Notes: generated by a model not told the origin, from the letters alone. Counted from the first letter of the stretch, positions 9,187 through 19,152 are shown. The stretch: 64,000 nucleotides of DNA from Methylobacterium sp. 17Sr1-1 (GCF_003173775.1 NZ_CP029552.1:5725001-5789000); one strand, 5' to 3'. Program-made: numbers and translations.

Positions 9187-9473
9187 GCCGATTAGGCCTG
9201 GTCTGACCGGTCCGGCGGCGCGACCTGCGCGCGCCACGCGCGGGACCAGGTGCCCAAGGGGACCAGCGCCGCCCTCGTCCTCGCCGACGCGCTCGTCAGC
9301 CTCGCCGCCCCAGGCTGACCCGGACCGCAGCGCCCGGCATCCGGGCGGTGTAGACGAGACGCCGGCCCCGCGTGCTATGCCTCTCCCGACGCGGCCGGCG
9401 ACGGCCCGGCGGCCGTTCGCGTCACGGGAGGCGCCGGGCGGGACCGTCTCTCAAGGTGGTCGGGACACCCCTC

Positions 9474-10244
9474 ATGGCGCGGCGCTTCAACCAGATCGCC
9501 TTCATCGCGAGCCCGACGCCCGACGCCCGCGAGGCGGCCGAGCTCCTGATGCAGCGCTACGACCACGTGCCGCCCGAGGAGGCGGACGTGGTGGTGGGTC
9601 TGGGCGGCGACGGGCTGATGCTGCAGGCGCTGCACCGCTTCATGGGCACGGGCAAGCCGATCTACGGCATGAACCGCGGCACCGTCGGCTTCCTGATGAA
9701 CGAGTTCCACCTCGACGACCTGATCGAGCGGCTGGAGGTGGCCCAGCGCAGCATCGTCCACCCGCTCCTGATGATCGCCACCGATGTCGGCGGCCTCACC
9801 CATACGGCGCGGGCGGTCAACGAGGTCTACATGCTGCGCCAGACCCACCAGACCGCCAAGCTGAAAATCTCGATCGACGGCCAGGTCCGCCTGCCCGAGC
9901 TGATCGCCGACGGGGTGCTGGCGGCGACCCCGGTGGGCTCCACCGCCTACAACCTCTCGGTCGGCGGGCCGATCCTGCCGATCTCGTCCCAGCTCATCGC
10001 GCTCACCCCGATCTCGGCCTTCCGGCCCCGGCGCCAGGGCAGCGTGCTCCTGCCCAACCACGTCCGCATCCGCATCGAGGTGAAGGACCCGGAATACCGG
10101 CCCGTCGCCGCGGTGGCCGACCACACCGAGTTCCGCCGCGTCGCCCGGGTCGAGACCCAGCTCGACCGCTCGACCGACCTCGTGATGCTGCACGATCCCG
10201 GCCAGGGCATGGACGAGCGCATCCTGCGCGAGCAGTTCGGCTGA
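9474..10244 (+). CDS. nadK: NAD kinase
   Basis: A 256-residue NAD kinase that makes NADP from NAD and ATP. The GGDG phosphate-binding motif is in VVVGLGGDGLMLQALH (about residues 40-55), followed by NRGTVGFLMNEF and the second signature TPVGSTAYNLSVGGPILP. Length is typical of alphaproteobacterial enzymes. ATG 9474 was chosen because conserved sequence begins at RRFNQIAFIAS immediately after it; in-frame codons further upstream give arginine-rich sequence unlike the family. The 287-base gap upstream of it shows no convincing gene. It is followed on the same strand by a hybrid histidine kinase. Confidence 0.95.
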   Translation: MARRFNQIAFIASPTPDAREAAELLMQRYDHVPPEEADVVVGLGGDGLMLQALHRFMGTGKPIYGMNRGTVGFLMNEFHLDDLIERLEVAQRSIVHPLLMIATDVGGLTHTARAVNEVYMLRQTHQTAKLKISIDGQVRLPELIADGVLAATPVGSTAYNLSVGGPILPISSQLIALTPISAFRPRRQGSVLLPNHVRIRIEVKDPEYRPVAAVADHTEFRRVARVETQLDRSTDLVMLHDPGQGMDERILREQFG

Positions 10245-10349
10245 GAGTCGCGCCGCCAGACCCTGCGGCAAGACCCTACGGCAAGGCGGCGCACTGGAAG
10301 CCGGCTCACCCGCGCATAGATCCGTCATCGGGGCCGGCCGTGACGCCCC

Positions 10350-12782
10350 GTGACGGAGCGCCCGGATGCCCGACCGCCTGCCCCAGCCCATCTGCCGGGC
10401 CTTCTCCCGATGAGCGGGGGCGCCCTGCGGGAGGACGATTACCGCAACCTCGCCGAGTCGCTGCCCCAGCTCGCCTGGATCGCCGAGGCCGACGGCGCCA
10501 TCGTCTGGTACAATCAGCGCTGGTACGATTACACCGGCACCACCCTCGACTCGATGCAGGGCTGGGGCTGGCGCGCCGTCCACCACCCGGACCATCTCGA
10601 GCGGGTCGAGACGCGCTTCCGCCGCGCCTTCGCCACCGGCGAGCCGTGGGAGGACACGTTTCCGCTCAAAGGCGCCGACGGGGTCTTCCGCTGGTTCCTG
10701 TCCCGGGCCCAGCCGTGGCGCGATGCCTCCGGGCGGATCGTGCGCTGGTACGGCACCAACACCGACATCACCCGGCGGCGCGCCACCGAGGAGCGCCTGC
10801 GCCACGCCCAGGACCGCTTCCGCGCCCTCGTCGACAGCGCCGCGGCGATCATCTGGTCGGCGGATGCCAACGGCGAGCTCTCGATTGGGCAGTGGCGCTG
10901 GACCGCCTATACCGGCCAGAGCGACGAGGAGTGCCAGGGCTGGGGCTGGGTCGAGGCGGTGCATCCGGACGACCGGGCCAAGGCCGTCGATGCCTGGGCC
11001 CGCGCCGTCGAGGCGCGCACGCCCTTCGAGATCGAGTACCGGATGCGCCGGCGCGACGGCGCCTGGCGCCACATGGAGGTGCGGGCCGCCCCGGTCATCG
11101 CCGAGGACGGAGGCGTGCGCGAGTGGGTCGGCATGCATGTCGACATCACCGCCCGCAAGGAGGCCGAGGCCGAGATCGACCGCGCCCGCCACGCCGCGGA
11201 AGCCGCCAACCGCGCCAAGAGCCAGTTCATCGCCAACATGAGCCACGAGCTGCGCACCCCGCTCTCGGCGGTGATCGGCTACTCGGAGATGCTGGCGGAG
11301 GAGCTGGAGGATCTGGGCCAGGCCGAGTTGCTGCCGGACCTGCGCAAGATCGAGGCCTCCGCGCGCCATCTCCTCGGCCTCATCAACGACGTCCTCGACA
11401 TCTCGAAGATCGAGGCCGGCCGCATGACGGTGGCGGCGGAGGATTTTTCCGTCCGCGAGATGGTCGGCGACGTGGTGGCGGCGACCGAGTCGCTGGTGGG
11501 GAAGAAGCGCAACCGCCTGGTCCTCGACATCCCCGACGGGATCGGCGCCATGCGCCAGGACCAGGGCAAGGTGCGCCAGTGCCTGGTCAATCTGCTGGGC
11601 AACGCCGCGAAGTTCACGGAGGCCGGCACCATCACCCTCTCGGCCCGGCGCGACGAGGAGGACGGGGCGGAGTGGCTGACCTTCGCGGTGACCGATACCG
11701 GCATCGGGCTCACCGAGGAGCAGTGCGGCCGCCTATTCGAGCGCTTCGCCCAGGCCGACGAATCGACCACCCGGCAATTCGGCGGCACGGGCCTGGGCCT
11801 CGCCATCACCCGCGCCTTCTGCCGGCGCATGGGTGGCGACATCGCCGTGACCTCGACCTACGGCGAGGGTGCGACCTTCACCATCCGGCTGCCGGCTGTG
11901 CTGACGGCGCAGGACGACGAGCCGACGCCGGAGGAGGTTCGGGCGCTTGATGAGGCGAAGGCGGAGGCCGCGCGCCACGACGTGGTGCTCCTCGTCGACG
12001 ACGACCCCGCGGCGCGGGACCTGCTCTCCCGCTTCCTCGAGCGCGAGGGGTTTCGCGTCCGCACGGCGAGCGACGGCAGGGCGGGCCTGGCGCTCGCCCG
12101 GGCGCTCAAGCCGCGGGCGATCCTCCTCGACATCGAGATGCCGCGAATGGACGGCTGGTCGGTGCTGCACGCCATCCGCAGCGACGCGGACCTCGCCGCG
12201 ACCCCGGTGATCATGACCTCGGTGGTCGCCGAGCAGGGCCTCGGCCGGGCGCTCGGGGCCACCGACTACCTCGTCAAGCCGATCGACTGGGACCACCTCA
12301 AGGGCCTGATGGAGCGCTACCGTCCGGCCGATTCCCCCGGCACGGTGCTGCTCGTCGACGACGACGCGGATGCCCGCGAGCGCCTGCGCCGCAGCCTGTC
12401 CCGGGACGGCTGGACCGTGCGCGAGGCCGAGAACGGCGCCGTCGGCCTCCAGCGCCTCGACGAGGGCCGGCCCTCCCTGATCCTCCTCGACCTGATGATG
12501 CCGGTGATGGACGGCTTCGCCTTCCTGACGCAGTTGCGCGCCCGGCCCGACGGCACCGAGGTGCCGGTGGTGGTGCTCACCGCCAAGGACATCACCCCGG
12601 CCGAGAAGGAGCGGCTGGGCCGCGACACGGAGCGGGTGATCGTCAAGGGCAGCGTGTCGCTGAACGAGATCGGCCGCCTCTTGCGCAACATGTACGCCGA
12701 CCGGGTCAACGACGCGGTGCCGGCCTCGCTGCAGGGGCTGATCGACGAGCTGGCGGCACGGACGGGGCCGGAGGGGGGGTGA
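10350..12782 (+). CDS. Hybrid histidine kinase: PAS-PAS-HisKA-HATPase-REC-REC
   Basis: An 810-residue sensor kinase with no transmembrane segment in the part read, so probably cytoplasmic. Two PAS domains (residues about 30-145 and 155-270) share the [15 protein letters not shown] start and a WGW signature. The phosphoacceptor His is in [21 protein letters not shown] (about residue 298). The ATP-binding domain shows [23 protein letters not shown] and GGTGLGLAI. Two receiver domains follow, with phosphoacceptor Asp in [12 protein letters not shown] and [15 protein letters not shown] 10350 gives the longest form; ATG 10410 is an equally plausible start and no clear ribosome binding site decides. 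No DNA-binding output or response regulator gene lies beside it. Confidence 0.88.
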   Translation: MTERPDARPPAPAHLPGLLPMSGGALREDDYRNLAESLPQLAWIAEADGAIVWYNQRWYDYTGTTLDSMQGWGWRAVHHPDHLERVETRFRRAFATGEPWEDTFPLKGADGVFRWFLSRAQPWRDASGRIVRWYGTNTDITRRRATEERLRHAQDRFRALVDSAAAIIWSADANGELSIGQWRWTAYTGQSDEECQGWGWVEAVHPDDRAKAVDAWARAVEARTPFEIEYRMRRRDGAWRHMEVRAAPVIAEDGGVREWVGMHVDITARKEAEAEIDRARHAAEAANRAKSQFIANMSHELRTPLSAVIGYSEMLAEELEDLGQAELLPDLRKIEASARHLLGLINDVLDISKIEAGRMTVAAEDFSVREMVGDVVAATESLVGKKRNRLVLDIPDGIGAMRQDQGKVRQCLVNLLGNAAKFTEAGTITLSARRDEEDGAEWLTFAVTDTGIGLTEEQCGRLFERFAQADESTTRQFGGTGLGLAITRAFCRRMGGDIAVTSTYGEGATFTIRLPAVLTAQDDEPTPEEVRALDEAKAEAARHDVVLLVDDDPAARDLLSRFLEREGFRVRTASDGRAGLALARALKPRAILLDIEMPRMDGWSVLHAIRSDADLAATPVIMTSVVAEQGLGRALGATDYLVKPIDWDHLKGLMERYRPADSPGTVLLVDDDADARERLRRSLSRDGWTVREAENGAVGLQRLDEGRPSLILLDLMMPVMDGFAFLTQLRARPDGTEVPVVVLTAKDITPAEKERLGRDTERVIVKGSVSLNEIGRLLRNMYADRVNDAVPASLQGLIDELAARTGPEGG

Positions 12783-12791
12783 GGATCGCGT

Positions 12792-13040
12792 CTATCCTCG
12801 TGGGCGCCCCGGCCCTGTCCCCTCGTCCCACACGCTCCAGCGAAAGACCTCGGTGCCGGCGCCGTCGACGATGCGCACCGCCTCGGCCGCGGGCCCCGAG
12901 CGCTGCGGCACCCGGGCGCGGCGAAACAGGCGCAGGGCCCGCTCGCGGGCGGCGTCGAGGCCCGCGGTGCGGATCGAGGCGCGCTGGACCGGCGCGTCCT
13001 CGGGGCCGATGATCTCGATGTGGTAGGTTTCGCGCAGCAA
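12792..13040 (-). CDS. Possible small protein with non-ATG start
   Basis: An 82-residue reading frame, convergent with the histidine kinase gene. Its sequence (LLRETYHIEIIGPEDAPV, ... AARERALRLFRRARVPQ, ... VRIVDGAGTEVFRWSVWDE) looks like a compact alpha/beta domain with balanced composition. That is unlike the Arg/Pro-rich noise of antisense frames. No ATG is available at the right place; TTG 13040 is proposed, with another in-frame TTG a little further upstream. It resembles the small DUF6894-type proteins common in Methylobacterium only loosely, and I give no function. Confidence 0.4.
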   Translation of the reverse strand: MLRETYHIEIIGPEDAPVQRASIRTAGLDAARERALRLFRRARVPQRSGPAAEAVRIVDGAGTEVFRWSVWDEGTGPGRPRG

Positions 13041-13153
13041 GGGTCTGGGGGCTCCGGTCGGCCCCCTCAATAGGGGAGCCGGACCGGCGAGCGCCAGAGG
13101 TTGCGCGTCGCGAATGGGGCCGCCCGTCGCGAACGGCGCTGGACCCCCATTCT

Positions 13154-13708
13154 TCAGGTCTTCAGCACCGGCTCGTTGACGTCGCCGCCGCCGCGCCGGG
13201 CGAGGTAGGCCGGCTGGAACATGCACATCCGCACCGCGTCGCGGTACTTGCCGTTGACGAAGAACTCGTCGCGCAGGATGCCCTCGGTCTGGAAGCCGCA
13301 GGCCTCGTAGATGCCGATGGCGCGGCGGTTGTCCTTGTCGACGTGCAGGTAGAGCTTGTGGATGTTGAGCACCTTGAAGGCGTAGTCCATCGCGATCCGG
13401 GTCGCCCCCAGGGCGTAGCCCCGGCCCTGGAAGGACGGGTGGATCGCGATCTGGAACTCGCAGGAGCGGTGCAGGTGGTTGATCTCCACCAGCTCGACCA
13501 GGCCGGCGCGCTCGTTCTCCGGGGTGGCGATGATGAAGCGCCGCTCGGTCTGGTTGTGGATGTTGCGCTCGTAGAGCTGCGCCAGCTCGGCGAAGGACTC
13601 GTAGGCCTCCTCGAACCAATAGCGCATGATACTGTCGTTGTTGTTCAACTGGTGCACGAAGAGCAGATCCTCGCGCTCCAGCGGTCGCAGCTTGATGGTC
13701 GGGCCCAT
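13154..13708 (-). CDS. speG: Spermidine N1-acetyltransferase (GNAT)
   Basis: A 184-residue GNAT enzyme that acetylates spermidine/spermine with acetyl-CoA. The first block [20 protein letters not shown], the [12 protein letters not shown] helix, and the acetyl-CoA loop [18 protein letters not shown] (about residues 95-112) followed by [18 protein letters not shown] are those of SpeG, which forms a dodecamer with an allosteric polyamine site. Length is close to E. coli SpeG (186). It lies upstream of the possible 82-residue gene and 36 bases downstream of a small hypothetical gene on the same strand. The C-terminal tail after MFQPAYL is longer and less conserved. Confidence 0.93.
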   Translation of the reverse strand: MGPTIKLRPLEREDLLFVHQLNNNDSIMRYWFEEAYESFAELAQLYERNIHNQTERRFIIATPENERAGLVELVEINHLHRSCEFQIAIHPSFQGRGYALGATRIAMDYAFKVLNIHKLYLHVDKDNRRAIGIYEACGFQTEGILRDEFFVNGKYRDAVRMCMFQPAYLARRGGGDVNEPVLKT

Positions 13709-13744
13709 GGTCGTTCGAAAGGTGCCGGTCTGAGAGTTCCGATC

Positions 13745-14059
13745 CTACTCCTCCGGCGCTCCTGCGTCACCCGCCGACAGGGCGGCGACGGCCGCCGCGA
13801 GGCGATCCCAGCCCTCCGCCAGGCGCGTGACCTCGACGATCAGCCGGTCGAGGGAGGCTGCCGCCTCGGCGCCCTCCGGGGTCGCCCGCGCCTCGGCGGA
13901 GACCGGGTTCTCCCGCAGGGCCGCGAGCTGGTTGCGCAGCTGACCCCGCAGGGCGGCGAGGCGCCGGCGGCCGGCCTCCCCTGGCAGCGGCCCGTCCGCG
14001 TCGTCCCCGGGCGCATCCTCCTCCACCAGCCGCAGCCAGCGTCGTCCGGTCTCGGGCAT
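13745..14059 (-). CDS. Hypothetical protein, 104 aa
   Basis: A small acidic, alanine/leucine-rich protein predicted to be helical (LRGQLRNQLAALRENP and SLDRLIVEVTRLAEGW). Such a pattern suits a short coiled coil, but no family is recognised. ATG 14059 is supported by GGAGGCTGCC placed directly before it; the open frame extends upstream to 14263 without a plausible start. It precedes speG on the same strand by 36 bases and may be in one transcript. No signal peptide or cysteine is present. Confidence 0.6.
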   Translation of the reverse strand: MPETGRRWLRLVEEDAPGDDADGPLPGEAGRRRLAALRGQLRNQLAALRENPVSAEARATPEGAEAAASLDRLIVEVTRLAEGWDRLAAAVAALSAGDAGAPEE

Positions 14060-14310
14060 GGCAGCCTCCGTCCATCCGGGCCCCGTCGCGGGGCGTGACG
14101 GCCGATGCTGCGCACCAGGAGCGAACAAGAGATTAACGAAATCTTGAGAATGCCGGCGGGCGAGGACGTCCACAGCGAAAAAATTCCCAGGATTGATGCC
14201 ATTGGGACAGTCTTTCGCGGCAGGCTCGCGATGGTGGCGGTTTCTTAGTGCGAAAACCGCCACATTGCCGTGCCAGGCATCGTGTGGGCGTGCGGGGGGG
14301 AGCGACGGGG

Positions 14311-15555
14311 ATGGCCTTGCGGGGACGGACGATCCTGGGCGTGGCCGGCCTCTCGGCGACGCTCCTCGCGGGCGCCCTCCCCGCTCACGCGCTCCCCAAG
14401 CACCTCGCCCCGGTGCCGGCCGCGACGGTCGCCCTGATGGCCTCGCGCGGGATGGCGCCCTCGGCGCCGGTGCTGCTGCGGGCCTACAAGCAGGAATCCG
14501 AGATCGAGGTGTGGAAGCGGGCGGCGGATGGTCGCTTCGTCCACCTCAAGACCTTCCCGATCTGCCGCTGGTCGGGCCAGCTCGGTCCCAAGACCCGGGC
14601 CGGCGACCGGCAGGCGCCGGAGGGGTTCTATTCGGTCGCCGCGCGACAGCTGAACCCGAACTCGGCCTATTTCCTCTCCTTCGACGTCGGCTATCCCAAC
14701 GCCTACGACCGGGCCCATGGCGGCACCGGCTCGGCCCTGATGGTGCACGGCACCTGCTCGTCGGCCGGCTGCTTCGCCATGACCGACCGGCAGGTCGGCG
14801 AGATCTACGCGCTGGTGCGCGATGCGCTCGCCGGCGGCCAGGCGGCGTTCCAGTTCCAGGCCTTTCCGTTCCGGATGACCGCCCGGGCGATGGCGCGCCA
14901 CCGCACCGACCGGCACATCGCTTTCTGGCGCCAGCTCAAGGAGGGCTCGGACCGGTTCGAGGCGACGGGCCGCGAGCCGCTGGTCGGCGTCCAGGGCGGG
15001 GCTTACGTCTTCTCGCCCTATCCCGATCCGGCGGTCGAGGCCCTGGCGGCGGCGCGGCGCACCGAGGAGGAGGCGCGCATCCAGGCCCTGGTCGAGGGCG
15101 GGGTGGAGGCGGTGCGCACCACCTACGCCGATGGCGGCCAGCACCCGAGCTTCACCGCATTGCTCAAGCGCGCCTCGGCCTTCAATGCCGCCGCCGTCAC
15201 CGGCGCCACGGCTCCCGTGACGAACGCCACCGCCTACGCCCCGGAAGGGGCACCGGCGGCGAGCCCCTTCTCGGCCTTCATCGTCCCGGCCGGGCTCGGC
15301 GACGTCAGCCGGCCCGAGGCCCTGGCGATGGCCGGGCGCGAGGTGGTGGTGATCCCGGCCCGCAGGCGCCCTCCCGCCCCGCTCCACCCGATCCAGGTCG
15401 CGGCGGCCTTCGCGCCGCTGCCGGTGATCGAGACCGAGCCGTCGCCGTTCTCGCGCCTGCGCCTGGCGGAGGAGCCGTCGCGGCTCACCCTCGCAGCCTC
15501 GCCCGAGCCGGCGCGGCCGCGGTTCCTGACGGCGAAATTCGCGGCGTTGCCGTAG
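14311..15555 (+). CDS. Murein L,D-transpeptidase, YkuD family, exported
   Basis: A 414-residue L,D-transpeptidase that should form 3-3 peptidoglycan cross-links or anchor proteins to peptidoglycan in the periplasm. Residues 1-30 (MALRGRTILGVAGLSATLLA, ending at AHA) are a signal peptide. The YkuD catalytic motif is seen as MVHGTCSSAGCFAMTD (about residues 145-160), with the nucleophilic Cys in SAGC and the upstream His in VHG. The C-terminal half is Pro/Ala-rich and probably unstructured. ATG 14311 follows a long GGGGGGAGCGACGGGG purine run. The gene lies 252 bases from the divergent hypothetical gene at 14059. It belongs to the longer YafK-like group rather than to small Ldt enzymes. Confidence 0.87.
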   Translation: MALRGRTILGVAGLSATLLAGALPAHALPKHLAPVPAATVALMASRGMAPSAPVLLRAYKQESEIEVWKRAADGRFVHLKTFPICRWSGQLGPKTRAGDRQAPEGFYSVAARQLNPNSAYFLSFDVGYPNAYDRAHGGTGSALMVHGTCSSAGCFAMTDRQVGEIYALVRDALAGGQAAFQFQAFPFRMTARAMARHRTDRHIAFWRQLKEGSDRFEATGREPLVGVQGGAYVFSPYPDPAVEALAAARRTEEEARIQALVEGGVEAVRTTYADGGQHPSFTALLKRASAFNAAAVTGATAPVTNATAYAPEGAPAASPFSAFIVPAGLGDVSRPEALAMAGREVVVIPARRRPPAPLHPIQVAAAFAPLPVIETEPSPFSRLRLAEEPSRLTLAASPEPARPRFLTAKFAALP

Positions 15556-15587
15556 TTCGGCTGGTGCGAGGTTCTGGTCCCGGGCCG

Positions 15588-16583
15588 GTGACGGACGCGC
15601 AGGATGAGGGAGCCGTGGAAGGAGGCGCTGCTCGCAGGACCTGTACGCTCGACATCCTCCTCGCCGCGCGTTCGCGCTGCGCTGTCATCTATCGACGTGG
15701 CCCGTCCAAGCAGACCTGCCTGATCCGCTGGGACCGGGCGACCGACACGTTCGAGGTCGGGCAATGGTTCAACGGCCGCGTCTACCCAGAACGCTCCGCC
15801 CTCGCGCCCGACGGTGAGCATCTGCTGACCTTCATGGGCTCGTTCCGGCCTCCCTTTCGCACCTGGACGGCGCTCTCGCGGCCGCCGTACTTCACGGCAC
15901 TCGCACTTTGGCCCAAGGGCGACACGTGGGGTGGTGGCGGTGCGTTCCTGTCTGAGCGGACCTTCGCCCTCGCGCATGGCTCGTCACCCGCTCCGCTCGC
16001 TCCCGGCTTCGCTCTGCCCGAGGGCTTCACCCTCCTTCCACCCGGCCCAGCGACCGATGAGCGGTTCGCACGCGCAACGAGCCGGCTTCCACATGAATGG
16101 CGCATGGTCGATGGCTCGGGGACGCCGTCCGCGCCATGGGCCTCCACCTGCGACGGACCATCGGGGCTCGCTCTCCGCGCCTGGTGGGAAGCGGACGACC
16201 CCCATCGGCCCTGGCGTGGGGAGCGGCGCATCGAGCTGATACAGGGTGACCGCCGGGCAGCGCTGCCCGGCGTGGGGTGGGCGGGCTTCGACGTGACCGG
16301 CGACCTACTCCTCGCCCGCGGCGGGACCCTGCTTCGCTGCATGGCCGACGATCTGGCCGCCAGTCGCGGCGGGAGCGACGTCGTCGTGCGGTCGCACCTG
16401 CTTGCCGACTTCACGGACCTGCGGTTCCGGCCGCTCGCCGCGCCCTACGCCTCATCCGTCACGGACGCCCCTGGTACCGGTTGCTTCGTGCCCGCGCTCG
16501 ACCGTGTGACCAAGTCAGATCGGCAGGCCCGGCAACGAGCACGACGGCTTTTGGCGCCGCGTGCGAATTCCCGAGACGGTTGA
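15588..16583 (+). CDS. Hypothetical protein, 331 aa, GTG start
   Basis: A 331-residue protein that I cannot assign. It starts VTDAQDEGAVEGG at GTG 15588, 32 bases after the L,D-transpeptidase stop. Stretches such as IYRRGPSKQTCLIRWDRATD and FEVGQWFNGRVYPERSALAP alternate short strands with Trp/Gly turns, which suits a beta-propeller or beta-sandwich. No signal peptide is evident. Codon use is less GC-optimised than in its neighbours (GGA, CGA, CGT, AGG and GCT appear often), which may mean recent arrival or weak expression. Absence of stops over 1 kb and good amino-acid balance support a real gene. Confidence 0.65.
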   Translation: MTDAQDEGAVEGGAARRTCTLDILLAARSRCAVIYRRGPSKQTCLIRWDRATDTFEVGQWFNGRVYPERSALAPDGEHLLTFMGSFRPPFRTWTALSRPPYFTALALWPKGDTWGGGGAFLSERTFALAHGSSPAPLAPGFALPEGFTLLPPGPATDERFARATSRLPHEWRMVDGSGTPSAPWASTCDGPSGLALRAWWEADDPHRPWRGERRIELIQGDRRAALPGVGWAGFDVTGDLLLARGGTLLRCMADDLAASRGGSDVVVRSHLLADFTDLRFRPLAAPYASSVTDAPGTGCFVPALDRVTKSDRQARQRARRLLAPRANSRDG

Positions 16584-16642
16584 GCGGGCGCATGGGGTTG
16601 CGGCGTCCGCCTGCGCATGGACGCGCCGGGGGCCAGGCCGTC

Positions 16643-16667
16643 TAGGGAACAGGGAGCCTGTTCCCTA
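16643..16667. terminator. Hairpin spanning the porin stop codon
   Basis: An 11-bp perfect stem (TAGGGAACAGG / CCTGTTCCCTA) with a 3-base loop. It contains the stop codon of the minus-strand porin gene. No T-run follows on either strand, so a factor-independent role is uncertain; it may instead protect the mRNA end. Confidence 0.45.
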
Positions 16668-17951
16668 CCAATACAGCTGCGCCCGTCCAATAAATACGTC
16701 CGCATCGACCGTCCGCCGGTTGAAGTTCAGGCTCGCCGGCGAGGGCGAGGTGTGGGAGCGGACGTAGTCGAACACGAAGCGGATGTTGCGGTCCGGGTAC
16801 CAGTTGATGCCGGCGGTGAAGTCCTGCTCGATGCCGCCGCGGATGGTGCGGTCGTCGAGGTCGATGGCGCTGTAGCGCAGGCCGAGCTCGAACACGCCGG
16901 TGCCGCCGCGGCTGACGCGCTGTGCCTCCGCGACCTCCACGCCGCCGAACACCGCGTACTCCGTGGCGTAGCGCGGCGCGAGCGTGTAGCGCCGGCCCTT
17001 GCTGTTGAGGAGCAGGCCGGCCTGGATGTAGCCGCCCTGGAAGGTGAAGGACGGCGCGCCGCCGAAGCGGCCGACCTCGGTCAGGATGTACTCGGCCTGG
17101 AGCCGGAACGGCCCGGTCTGCCAGGCGGCCTCGAGCCCGACGCGGCCGATGCTCGACGCGTCGCGGATGCTGCCGGTACTCACGAATTGCCGCGCGAACA
17201 GGAATGCCTCGGAGCGGCTCGACAGGGTGAGCGGGCTGCCGTCGTTCGGCAGCGAGCGGTAGCTGCCGGCGAGCCCGAAATGCAGGACCTCGTACCCGTC
17301 CTTGCTGAGCCACGGCGCGTAGGTGACCCGGGTGGTCGAGGCGATGCCCTGGTCGCCGATGGCGGCGTTGTTGATGTTGCCGCCGAACACGCTCGTCACC
17401 GCGGTCCATTGGTCGCCGTGGGTGCCGATGGCGAGGCCGAAATTGCGCGCCGGCGCGAAGGCGTCGGCGAGCGAGCGCTCGGTGAACAGGGTGTTGTTGT
17501 CGGAGATCAGCTGGTTGAGGCTGAACGGCTCCTTCATGTTGCCGATCGCCACGATGACGTCCTTGAAGCCCTTGTAGGCGACGACCGCGTCGTTGATCGG
17601 CCGGTTCGGCTCGGCGAAATCGTACTGGAAGGCGAGCTCCAGCTCCTTGCCGAGCGTCAGGTAGCTCTCGATCCAGGAACGGCGCACGGCGATCGGCGTG
17701 TCGAACACCGTGCCGAAGCCGCGCTGCTGCACCCGCCCGGTGCCGAAATCGAGCTGCAGGCGCCCGCCGATCCGCAGGGTCGCGGCGTCGTCGGGGAATT
17801 TGAGGGTGATGCCCTTGTCGTCGATGGTCAGGCGCTCGCCGAACGGGCCCGGCATTCCCTCGACGGCGGCGGCGGGCAGGGTCGCGGAGGCGAGCAGGAG
17901 GACGGCGAGCGGCCAGGACGGGCGCGAAGGCGTGCAGGTGCGGTGCGACAT
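16665..17951 (-). CDS. OprO/OprP-type outer-membrane porin
   Basis: A 428-residue outer-membrane protein of the phosphate-selective porin O/P family. A signal peptide spans residues 1-30 (SWPLAVLLLASATLPAAA). The N-terminal block LTIDDKGITLKFPDDAATLRIGGRLQLDF is the family start, followed by alternating strands through to a final aromatic residue (RAQLYW), the assembly signal of outer-membrane barrels. YVRSHTSPSPASLNFNRRTV near the end fits the family. ATG 17951 follows GAGGATCC. The ion selectivity cannot be read from sequence; phosphate or pyrophosphate is a family-based guess. It is divergent from the beta-propeller gene at 18128. Confidence 0.88.
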   Translation of the reverse strand: MSHRTCTPSRPSWPLAVLLLASATLPAAAVEGMPGPFGERLTIDDKGITLKFPDDAATLRIGGRLQLDFGTGRVQQRGFGTVFDTPIAVRRSWIESYLTLGKELELAFQYDFAEPNRPINDAVVAYKGFKDVIVAIGNMKEPFSLNQLISDNNTLFTERSLADAFAPARNFGLAIGTHGDQWTAVTSVFGGNINNAAIGDQGIASTTRVTYAPWLSKDGYEVLHFGLAGSYRSLPNDGSPLTLSSRSEAFLFARQFVSTGSIRDASSIGRVGLEAAWQTGPFRLQAEYILTEVGRFGGAPSFTFQGGYIQAGLLLNSKGRRYTLAPRYATEYAVFGGVEVAEAQRVSRGGTGVFELGLRYSAIDLDDRTIRGGIEQDFTAGINWYPDRNIRFVFDYVRSHTSPSPASLNFNRRTVDADVFIGRAQLYW

Positions 17952-18127
17952 GTCCGGATCCTCGCAGCAATTGCGCGGAACGCTGCCCGTTATTCCATGA
18001 CGGCGCTGCGACCAACGATGCCTCCGGCCCTGTTCGTCGGCGGGTGTGGCATCCCTGCTACGCTTGATGGGCGAAGCGAACCGCTGCGTCACCTCCGGGT
18101 TGTGTCGGGGACGACCGAGGACCTTGC

Positions 18128-19150
18128 ATGCCCCCCGCCATCGACCGCCGCACCTGCCTGTCCGGCCTCGCCGCCCTCGCGCTGACGACGGGCGCGGCCC
18201 GAGCCCAGAGCGGGCAGGCCGGCCGCTCCGACACCCTCCTGGTGATGGAGAAGGGCGACCACGCCTTGAGCTTCTACGAGCTCGCCAGCGGCCGGCGCAC
18301 CGGCCGGGTCGAGCTGCCGGGAGAGTACCCGCACGAATTCGCCGTCGACCGGGCCGGGGCCCGCGCCTACGCCGCCCTCTACGGCGCCAAGTCCTCGACC
18401 ACGCCGGGGCCCGGGGGCGATGCAGTCTACGTCGTCGATCTCGCCACCCGGAGCCTCGCCCGCACCATCGCATGCGCGCCGTTCCGGCGCCTGCACGGCC
18501 TGCGCCTCGACGCGAAGGACCGGCTGTTCGTGCTGAGCGAGGACCGCGACGTGCTGCTGGGCTTCGACGCGCCGGACCGGGCCGAGCGGCCGGACCGGGC
18601 GGTGGCGACCGGCGGCCTCAAGGGCCACCTCTTCTCCCTGTCGCGGGACGGCGAGACGGCCTACATCGCCAACATCCTGTCGAACACCGTGAGCCGGGTC
18701 CGGCCCTTCGCGCCGGCCGAGGCGCCGCGCCTCGCCGCGACCGGGCTGTGGCCGGAGGGCAACGCGCTCTCCCCCGACGAATCCACGCTCTACGTCGCCA
18801 ACCGCCGCAGCGCGACGCTGACCGCGCTCGCCACCGAGGCGATGACGGTGACCCGCACGCTGCCGACCCGGGGCGACGTGGTGCGGGTCGATTGCGGGCC
18901 GGAGGGCGACCTCATCCTGGCGAACTACGCCGAGAGGAGCCTGTCGCTCCTCGATTCCGCGCTCAAGGAGGTGGCGGTCGTGCCGCTCGGCGCCGCGCCG
19001 GTGGCGCTCGCCCGCCACCCGTCGAGCCCGCTCGCCTTCGCGGCCCTGGAGGACGACCGGATCGCAGTCGTCGACCTCGAGGGGCGGCGCGTCCAGGGCA
19101 CTCTCGCCACCGGGCGCGAGCCGGACGTGATGGTGGTTCTGCCTGGATAG
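18128..19150 (+). CDS. Exported YVTN-type beta-propeller protein
   Basis: A 340-residue protein with an export signal (IDRRTCLSGLAALALTTGAA; the RR suggests Tat, though the following residues are not a perfect match). The mature part repeats a blade pattern such as GGDAVYVVDLATRSLART, ... DGETAYIANILSNTVSRV and DESTLYVANRRSATLTAL, as in YncE/YVTN seven-bladed propellers. These are periplasmic proteins often found with metal, redox or DNA-binding roles; no ligand is visible. A hairpin at 19153 follows its stop. It is divergent from the porin gene. Confidence 0.82.
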   Translation: MPPAIDRRTCLSGLAALALTTGAARAQSGQAGRSDTLLVMEKGDHALSFYELASGRRTGRVELPGEYPHEFAVDRAGARAYAALYGAKSSTTPGPGGDAVYVVDLATRSLARTIACAPFRRLHGLRLDAKDRLFVLSEDRDVLLGFDAPDRAERPDRAVATGGLKGHLFSLSRDGETAYIANILSNTVSRVRPFAPAEAPRLAATGLWPEGNALSPDESTLYVANRRSATLTALATEAMTVTRTLPTRGDVVRVDCGPEGDLILANYAERSLSLLDSALKEVAVVPLGAAPVALARHPSSPLAFAALEDDRIAVVDLEGRRVQGTLATGREPDVMVVLPG

Positions 19151-19152
19151 GC

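Noticed and set aside
16277..16767. Plus-strand small frames at the end of the unassigned 331-residue gene
   Set aside because: Arg-rich out-of-frame readings of that gene and of the porin end.
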